DNA from: Notamacropus eugenii | Taxonomy: Eukaryota; Chordata; Mammalia; Diprotodontia; Macropodidae | Direction: 5' to 3' | Length of the DNA stretch: 64,000 nucleotides | Assembly: GCF_028372415.1 (NCBI RefSeq) | Contig: NC_092872.1 | Coordinates: 16,148,479-16,212,478, forward strand | Part shown: one piece after another, positions 57,870 through 64,000 of the stretch | Layout of the letters: every line of letters starts with the position of its first letter | Position numbering within the stretch: position 1 is the stretch's first letter | The notes under the pieces: model-generated | The model's database searches: none | What the model was told of the DNA's origin: nothing | What the model saw: only the letters and a program-made list of their open reading frames with translations | Program-made: the position numbers and the translations under genes

Positions 57870-58640
57870 GGAAATGGATCAAACACATCAACAACAGGAA
57901 AGATGGCTACCATCTACCATCTAGAGCTACCTTCTAGGAAAATGAGCTTTATCTATTCAACAACACGTGAGATGAATGAGAATTTTCACTATCAGTCTCT
58001 TGTATGTAGATAGTCATTACTTTCCCATTTATTTTCTTTGTATATAAAATGGAGAAAAGGCATAGATGGAAGTACAAGGTATGTGAAATGGAAAAAACCC
58101 TCCGAGGTCAACAAGCTTCAATTCAGGCAAAGGAAAATGCTATGAATATACTGCCAAGCATCTGCTATATTTCCATATCGAATATAACAATGCACTTTTC
58201 ATAGGGAGAAAAAGCTATAATCTATTCTCAACGCATCAGAAATCTCTGTAAAATAAGTGCCTTGACACGGAGCCCATGTTAATTCTAAGCAGTCTACAGT
58301 TTTACACAGAAGTGTTCACCATTTCCTATGGGTCAGCTATAGCTGAAGTATCAACTGTGCCTAAATTATTTACATTAATTTTGAGGCAACTGCTTTTTTA
58401 AATTTATTTTGTGAGCACAGCCTGAGAGGGCATAGTTAAACTTAAATTTGTTTGAACATACAATTGGTAATCTTTCTTCAAAGTGCACTTCAAACCAAAT
58501 TCATGAAGAAATCATATCTGCTTTTTCCATATCTGGAAAAAGAGATGAAAAAAATGAGCAATACCTTGAATATCATCTGTGCATGTCAGTTATTGATAGG
58601 ATGCTTATTAAAATTCTTCTCTTAAAATAATTGTGGTGTA
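57870..58640. other. Repeat-poor stretch, possible conserved non-coding DNA
   Basis: No repeat signature. AT-moderate with blocks such as GCCTAAATTATTTACATTAA. A single-copy character is inferred only from the absence of known repeats. Confidence 0.3.
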
Positions 58641-59009
58641 GAATAGAAATGCTTTTAAATGAACCATCTTAGAAGAGAGCCAAGATGTAATGTTGACGGG
58701 GTGCCTGGATGCCTGTGCTTGGACACCATTTCTAAAATCACATTTTTCTCTAAAAATCATACTTCTCCCTATCCTCAAAACACTATCCTAGGCAGTTTCT
58801 TCTCAGCCCAAGAACAGCTTGCCCCAGCAAAAACCATTATCTCCCTTTCTGCTATATTAGCCAGCTGCACCAGCCAGCTGTATTTATTAGTTTGAAGCAG
58901 CTGTATCCTGGCTGAATGGGCTGTGCTCTGGGTCATAATGACATTTACTACTCACTGACCAATCATATGTATCCTAGACATAGACATACATATAATCTTG
59001 ACTAACAAG

Positions 59010-59435
59010 ACATTGATGAGAACAGCCTGGTATTCCTTAGTCAGTCCTAATTGTTAGTTGACTTAATGACTCAGGTCTAAAACCACACCTCCATGTAGCC
59101 CCACTCCTTGGGCTATTTCCCGATGAACTCTGGGTAAAATACCTTAGCAGTAGATACTAAAAGTGTATGTTTCTTTAAGAATAACCACTCCTTAACCACT
59201 CCTTAATCCCACCCTGAATCACCAAATCAGCAGACTTGGTACATGTTATACTATAGAATATACTATATAAACTTTACCCATACCTCATTCAAATCAGAGT
59301 TTCCCTAAAAGCTCTTGCCCACTGAAAAGCATAATAAATCTTTACCTTGACCTCAAGAATGCTTGAATCTGAAAATTCATTCCAGGAGGCTCATGACCTG
59401 CCTCTGTACTTTGGTCTTTGGGGGATTTCAGAATT
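59010..59435 (+). mobile_element. Possible ERV LTR fossil
   Basis: A TATA-like CTATATAAACTTT (59262-59274) and, 60-70 bases on, AATAAA (59333-59338) give the promoter-to-polyadenylation spacing of an LTR. Upstream CACTCCTTAACCACTCCTTA is a short direct repeat as in U3 regions. Ends and duplication were not found, so borders are guesses. Confidence 0.35.
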
Positions 59436-59934
59436 TCATCCTTCCCATCCTCGTTTCCAGCCCTCATCCATGTTATCCTAAAAAATCAAGCCAGTAAGTG
59501 AGGCCTTGCTAAATTAAGCATTTAGATTTAATGTTTCATTCAAAAATGACCACTTTGAACTTCCTCACAGATCCCACTGCAATACAATGAACTCCACTGC
59601 CTCCAAAGGCCACCTATTACACATTTGTATAGTCCTAATTGTTAGGAAGTTATTCTTTAGGTCAAGTCCAAGTTTGTTTCTTTGTAACTTCTACCATTTT
59701 CTTCTGGTTCTGTGTTTTGGAAACAGGGAGAGTTTGGAGAGGTAGAGAGGCAGACAGAACAAGTTTATAATTCTACACAAAAACTCTTAACATATTTCAA
59801 AATAAGTATTAGTGTTCTACCCTCATCCTGCAGCCAAACTTTCCTTCAATTCAGGCTAAACAACCCCAAAAGTTACTAATGTTCATGTGACAAGAGCTGA
59901 AGGCCCTTAGCTCCTCTGATTTCCTGCCTTTGTT
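59436..59934. other. Unassigned
   Basis: No recognised element. Confidence 0.3.
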
Positions 59935-60165
59935 TTCAGTCATTCTACCTGGAAGAGAGCCAATGAAATCAAGAGGGTGATGTCTTGACCTGCAAGTGAA
60001 CTGAATTTAAGCGAGGTAGAGCAAAGTCACTAGTCTCATTCTCCCCACCAGAGTTATCAGAGTCCAGTGGGAATACATAGGTCAGGATGACTGGAGATGA
60101 CCCTAGATGCAGTGAGAGACCTTGGCCTTTTAAAGCTAAGGTCTTCTCCTTGTTTGTCAGAGACA
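59935..60165. mobile_element. Marsupial SINE module, diverged
   Basis: CAATGAAATCAAGAGGGTGA, TGACCTGCAAGTGAACTGAA, AAAGTCACTAGTCTCATTCT, GGATGACTGGAGATGACCCT and AGAGACCTTGGCC match the module at 49990-50208. Confidence 0.8.
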
Positions 60166-61265
60166 ACACCCATTCAGTGAATAAAAGCTAGGCAAGAAAT
60201 GAGACAAAAAATAGCTTAGTTTGCTTACCAAAAAAAAAAAACCAAAAAAAAAACAAAGTGGGAGGGGAAGACCCTCAGGGCTTCTGGATAGAATGGAAAT
60301 AATTGCCATTCACAATCTCCCTGAGCCATCAAAACCCAAAGAATGACCAAGTGAAACATGAGCTGGAACCTATTATTGGGCAATCAGTGAGAACCAGACT
60401 GATTTGCCTTAAAGGTATAGTCAAGTATCTCCATTTGAATTTCAATAGATTTTATCAAAGCCTGATTTTCTAGATATCTACTTCAATAAATTTATACCTT
60501 TGAGCAGAGCACCTACATCCAAGTGTATGATTCCCTATGTGGAGGGAGAAAGAGAAGAAGGTAAAGAAGACAGGAAGGAAGGAAAGAAGTGTTATTGTGA
60601 GAATCAAAGATGATTATATGTGGAATGAAGTATGTAAGCATTTAAGTTCAGTTAAATGCCAGCTATGGTTATAAGACTGAGGGCTAGAGGGGACCTTAGA
60701 GAACAACTAAGAAGCCTCCATTTAGGAAAATGTTTTATTAAAAAGCTTCATAGCACCATCTAGCTGTCTTAAAGAATACAGCCCTGCCCCTCCACTCCCC
60801 TGCACCTCTCCAGATGTAGAAGTTTAACATGACACCATTTGGCTAGGGGTACCCCTATTTTTTAAAATCTAGTTCATGGTATGATTTTGGTTACTGTCTC
60901 ACCTCAGTTTCCTGAGCCCCAATTTCAATGGGATTTTGGCAAGTGGTGGTATGTCCTGTCTTGCCCCTACCCATTTTTTCTCCAAGCAATGGGAACCAGG
61001 TCAAACTCACAGCCCTCCTGTCCCCATCCCCATCCCCATCCCATTCTTGCAGAGGTAGATAAAGCTAAAATGGAAAACATGAAACTCAGGAACCAGAGTG
61101 GTAGAGTCTCTGTCATTGGTCAAGGAACATGCAGCTATGTGGGCTTAAATCTTAGGGTGATATTTTTCTTCTGAAACCTGAGAAATGCAGACAATGGTAA
61201 AAAGCAGTCCAACTTTCTCCATCCATCTATGTCCTAAAATTCTTTCTCTTCTCTACACAGTTTAA
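60166..61265. other. Unassigned
   Basis: A-rich runs at 60229-60256, a CCCCAT run at about 61022-61043 and a short antisense THER1 scrap near 60680-60720 (GGGCTAGAGGGGACCTTAGA). No gene signal; the frame at 60881-61174 has no family resemblance. Confidence 0.35.
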
Positions 61266-61606
61266 TTTTTTTTTTTACTTTGATTAAAACATTAAGAGAT
61301 TTCCCTTCTCTCCCCTCCCTCTGAATCAGGCAGAGCTTGTGACAAAAGCTTGAGTGACTGGGGTTGAGGAGAGGAAACAGCGTGACCTGGTCTTTTCATT
61401 TTTAGAGTAGCTTGTCTGAAGTGAGAGTGTTTGGATTCCATAGTACAGCATAAATCACAATTCCACAAGAGGCTTTTGGAGTGAGGGTCTCAGCAAAGCA
61501 GGAATCTGACTAGGCCCAGAAAGATCATAGGCACCTTCTCCACTTTGACTTCAGTCCCTAGGACTCCCAGTCATGCTCGAGGAGGTGAGAATTGGAGGGC
61601 ATGAAT

Positions 61607-62530
61607 CATTTGGCCAAAGCCCCTGTGGGGTTGCAGGCTGGAAGCACAATGGACCGGTGCTTTAGGATGCAAACACATCCTCCTGCACGTGCGTCTTGTC
61701 CAGAACCAGCTCTGTAGACATACTCAGAGAACCACTAGTCTGTCATGCACAGGTAGCCTTTGTATCCACAGTCTTCATTGCAGGGATTCTCCCCTCTCTA
61801 TTTTTCTTATATTCCCTCCTGAACATCCTCTATGACAGCCATGAAGATTGCCAAAAGTCAGTCTCTTCACTTTGTTCTCCTTCAAGGAGGCACCAATCAC
61901 CAGCTCGTGGTCATAGATATACATATCTCTGCTGTCCAGCCTGCCATTGAAATATTTTCCAACATCACAGACAAACCATACAGCTTCTTCTGTAATGGAA
62001 GTTGCAACAATCTTTTTCAGTAAGTCAGTGGGCTGGTTGTTGTAAAGGGTTTTGCTCCTACAACCATATTGCTCAAGTATTCCACAGTGTACAACCTGTT
62101 GCAATTATACTGACTCTGAGGGTTATTCACTAGTCAAATCTTGTCCTGCATGTTGAAGAAAGACTTGATAGAACTCCAAGGGTATAATAGGTCCAATCTT
62201 ATGGTAAGTCTTATACTTATCTTGATACTCCCAGGTAAATTGGTCTGGTAGGATGCCCAAGCAGATGCTGGCCACTTGGAAGACTTCCATCATGGTATTC
62301 TGGGTGATATAGATATCTTCTTCTGTTACTCCACTTTTTACGGTTTCTTAGTCATATACAATATTCTCTCATCCAGATTCAGATTCAGAATGTCATTCAT
62401 TCTCCTGGACACCTCCATTGCATGAGACTCAGGGAAGCACTATTAGCAACATCTCTATATTTATATTGACTAACTGCTGCTGCTGTTCTTGTGATAAAGC
62501 TGTTGTTGCATCATCCATAAGTGCTAAGAT
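61607..62530 (-). pseudogene. BLMH: Processed pseudogene of bleomycin hydrolase
   Basis: BLMH is a cytosolic papain-fold aminopeptidase. On the minus strand this intron-free copy covers roughly the C-terminal half to two-thirds. In order it shows QLVNIN.., LPES..RRMNDILN, FTWEYQDKYKTYHKIGPI, PLEFYQ, then the longest open stretch (62104-61775) with KTLYNNQPTDLLKKIVA, EEAVWFVCDVGKYFN, DMYIYDHELVIGASL and RLTFG. After a frame change come GYKGYLCMTD, WFSEYVY and IVLPACNPTGALAK, then the normal stop (61607-61609). The catalytic histidine is kept in YDHEL (61901-61915) and an asparagine in an ENP context. The catalytic cysteine lies in the missing 5' part. Several stops and frame shifts make it non-functional. 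The parent exons run together without introns, which marks L1-mediated retrocopying. An oligo-T at 61266-61276 could be the antisense poly(A) tail. Confidence 0.88.
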
Positions 62531-63049
62531 ATTTAGCACTGAGCATGCATCTCTAGAACTGTCCAAGGTAGGCTTACCTAATACATATCAAGTCCCCTAT
62601 TACTTTTATACTTTTTAATATTCTTTGTAATTGTGAGTTCAGCCTGTACCCACAGTAATGAAAGATATAACCTTTCATCCACATCTAAATTTTTAATGGT
62701 TGTCCATTTTATATTTAGTTCATTTGGCAGATAGTTATCTATTATGATAATGTTAAAAGAAGACCCACCACAGCCTAGGAGACAAAGAGCTAGCTTCACT
62801 AACTTGACATTCAAGAAGCCCTTCCTCTCACACACGCTGGCAGTGTGACTAAAGGTACCCTATTGGTATATCCAGAAAACTCTCTAAGATAATAATTTGC
62901 AAAGACAGTTTTTTTGGGCATTTCTTTGACTAATGAAATCAATTTTGGCATGTGTTTAGGATTACATGCAGGCTTGCATGATTATATAATGAAAGACACT
63001 CTCTGCAACCTGTTTTTTTTTTTTTTATCAAGTTTCTATCTAGCTCCTT
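62531..63049. other. Unassigned
   Basis: No firm element, with a T15 run near 63012-63026. The minus-strand frame at 62578-62835 has no recognisable product and does not continue BLMH. Confidence 0.35.
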
Positions 63050-63720
63050 AGAATAAAAAATCCTTTGTTAGATTGTGTTCTTGGGTTTATTAAGGATAAA
63101 TTGTCTTTTTATTTCCTTTACTTTTCTCATGTTTTCTACTGAAAAACTTGTCTTTTTTATCTAGTATAAGATGGTTTTGACAATGACCACGTTATAAAAC
63201 AATTTGAGATTTAGCCTTTTATTCTGACTTGAAATAAAGATTTTATGCTTTGATATTTCTGACATTTGGTTCTGCTACAAATATTTTGTTATGATTTGTC
63301 ACTTATTCCATTACATATTACCTTGGTAATTTGATTGTCATAAAATTGAATTTGTAAAGCAATTTAGAAAGTATTATCATTTTTGTTATGTTGGTAAACC
63401 TTAGCCATAAGCATCTCTTCCAGCTATTTAGGTCTTCCTTTAGTTTTGTCAAAACAATTATATGGTTGTATCTATAAAAGTCCTTTATGTATGTCATAGT
63501 AAATTAACTTCTAGCTATTTAATTACTGTTACTGTGTCTGGCACATTTCTTTCTATTCGTTGTTCTTTGTTTTTGTTAGTAGTGTGCAAAAATACTTTGA
63601 CAATGGGAGTCCTTGCTTTATTCTTGATCTTAATGGGAAATCATTCAGTGTTTTCCTATATTACAAATAATTCCAGGCTTTGTTCTTAGATAAATATTTT
63701 CAAATCATTTTAAAGAAAGA
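63050..63720 (-). mobile_element. L1 ORF2 fragment, antisense
   Basis: TTGGGTTTATTAAGGATAA, GATGGTTTTGACAATGACC, AATTTGATTGTCATAAAATT, GTTGGTAAACCTTAGCCATA, GTTGTATCTATAAAAGTCC and TTATTCTTGATCTTAATGGG follow the antisense RT-to-C-terminus order of marsupial L1. Confidence 0.75.
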
Positions 63721-64000
63721 TCCTGGTGGAGTCAAGATGGTGGAATAGAAGGATGGACCTGTTCTAGCTCTACCCCCATAACCCATAAAATCCCTGTAAA
63801 AATGACTCTAAACAAATTCTAGAGAAGCAGAAGCCACAAAATGATAGAGTAAAAGAGATTTCCAGCCCAAAACAGCCTTGAAGGCTGTCACACTGGGCTC
63901 AGAGCAGAGCACAGCCCAGCCTTGGCCATGAAGCATGGACAGGACCTGAGCAGGCTTCAGGGTATGTAATCACAGGTAGCAGCTGTGGTTCTTAGATTAC
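63721..64000 (+). mobile_element. L1/HAL1 5' UTR start, sense, runs off the window
   Basis: GGTGGAGTCAAGATGGTGGA, ATAGAAGGATGG, CCATAACCCATAAAATCCCT, TTCTAGAGAAGCAGAAGCCA and GAGATTTCCAGCCC match, block for block, the first ~250 bases of the HAL1 5' UTR at 24318-24060 (minus). L1-type elements insert with variable 5' truncation, so the presence of the true 5' end suggests a long element beyond the edge. Confidence 0.85.

Noticed and set aside
1-64000. CRISPR arrays, operons, tRNA/rRNA genes, or other bacterial-type systems
   Set aside because: No regularly spaced repeats, no dense gene layout and no RNA-gene fold. tRNA-like stretches are SINE heads. The window is vertebrate repeat-rich DNA.

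Overview
The window looks like gene-poor intergenic DNA from a marsupial (metatherian). No intact host protein-coding gene, RNA gene, CRISPR array or bacterial-type operon is visible. The evidence for a marsupial is the repeat content: tRNA-derived SINEs that open with a head like GGCAGCTAGGTGG and carry the tail motif TTGCCAAGAAAACCC, marsupial-type L1 3' ends and a half-L1 (HAL1) element, RTE LINEs with linked SINEs, and many well-preserved L2 and MIR/THER copies. No Alu, B1 or other eutherian SINE was seen. Family names rest on remembered consensus sequences, not a database search, and most repeat borders are good to about 20-50 bases unless a target-site duplication (TSD) fixes them.

Layout. 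1-5 kb: antisense L1 pieces, then a decayed hAT/ZBED-type transposase copy (2688-3420). 5.7-7 kb: an antisense L1 3' end split by a solo ERV LTR with a 6-base TSD (6112-6719). 7-10.5 kb: L2 tails and a CR1/L3 scrap. 11-18 kb: RTE and L1/HAL1 relics. 18.9-26.3 kb is the structural centre: an old antisense L1 that has lost most of ORF2 was entered by a nearly complete HAL1-like element (21381-24318, 12-base TSD) and by a solo LTR with a 5-base TSD (25297-25901). A second LTR of the same family lies in inverse orientation at 31850-32500. 27-36 kb: L2, a palindromic DNA element, a SINE inserted into L2, and RTE. 40-46 kb: SINEs, a large CTAT microsatellite and a long L2 segment with reverse-transcriptase coding remnants. 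47-60 kb: more SINE, L2, L1 and CR1/L3 relics, with three quieter stretches that may be single-copy. 61.6-62.5 kb: an antisense processed pseudogene of bleomycin hydrolase (BLMH). The right edge holds an antisense L1 relic followed by the 5' start of an L1/HAL1 on the + strand that runs out of the window.

Nothing here works together as a gene system. What the window records is the order in which elements arrived: old L1, L2, MIR and CR1/L3 first, then SINEs, HAL1 and LTRs. I found no convincing new biological system. The items most worth checking are the HAL1 element, the BLMH retrocopy, the hAT/ZBED remnant, the palindromic element and the possibly conserved non-repeat islands.
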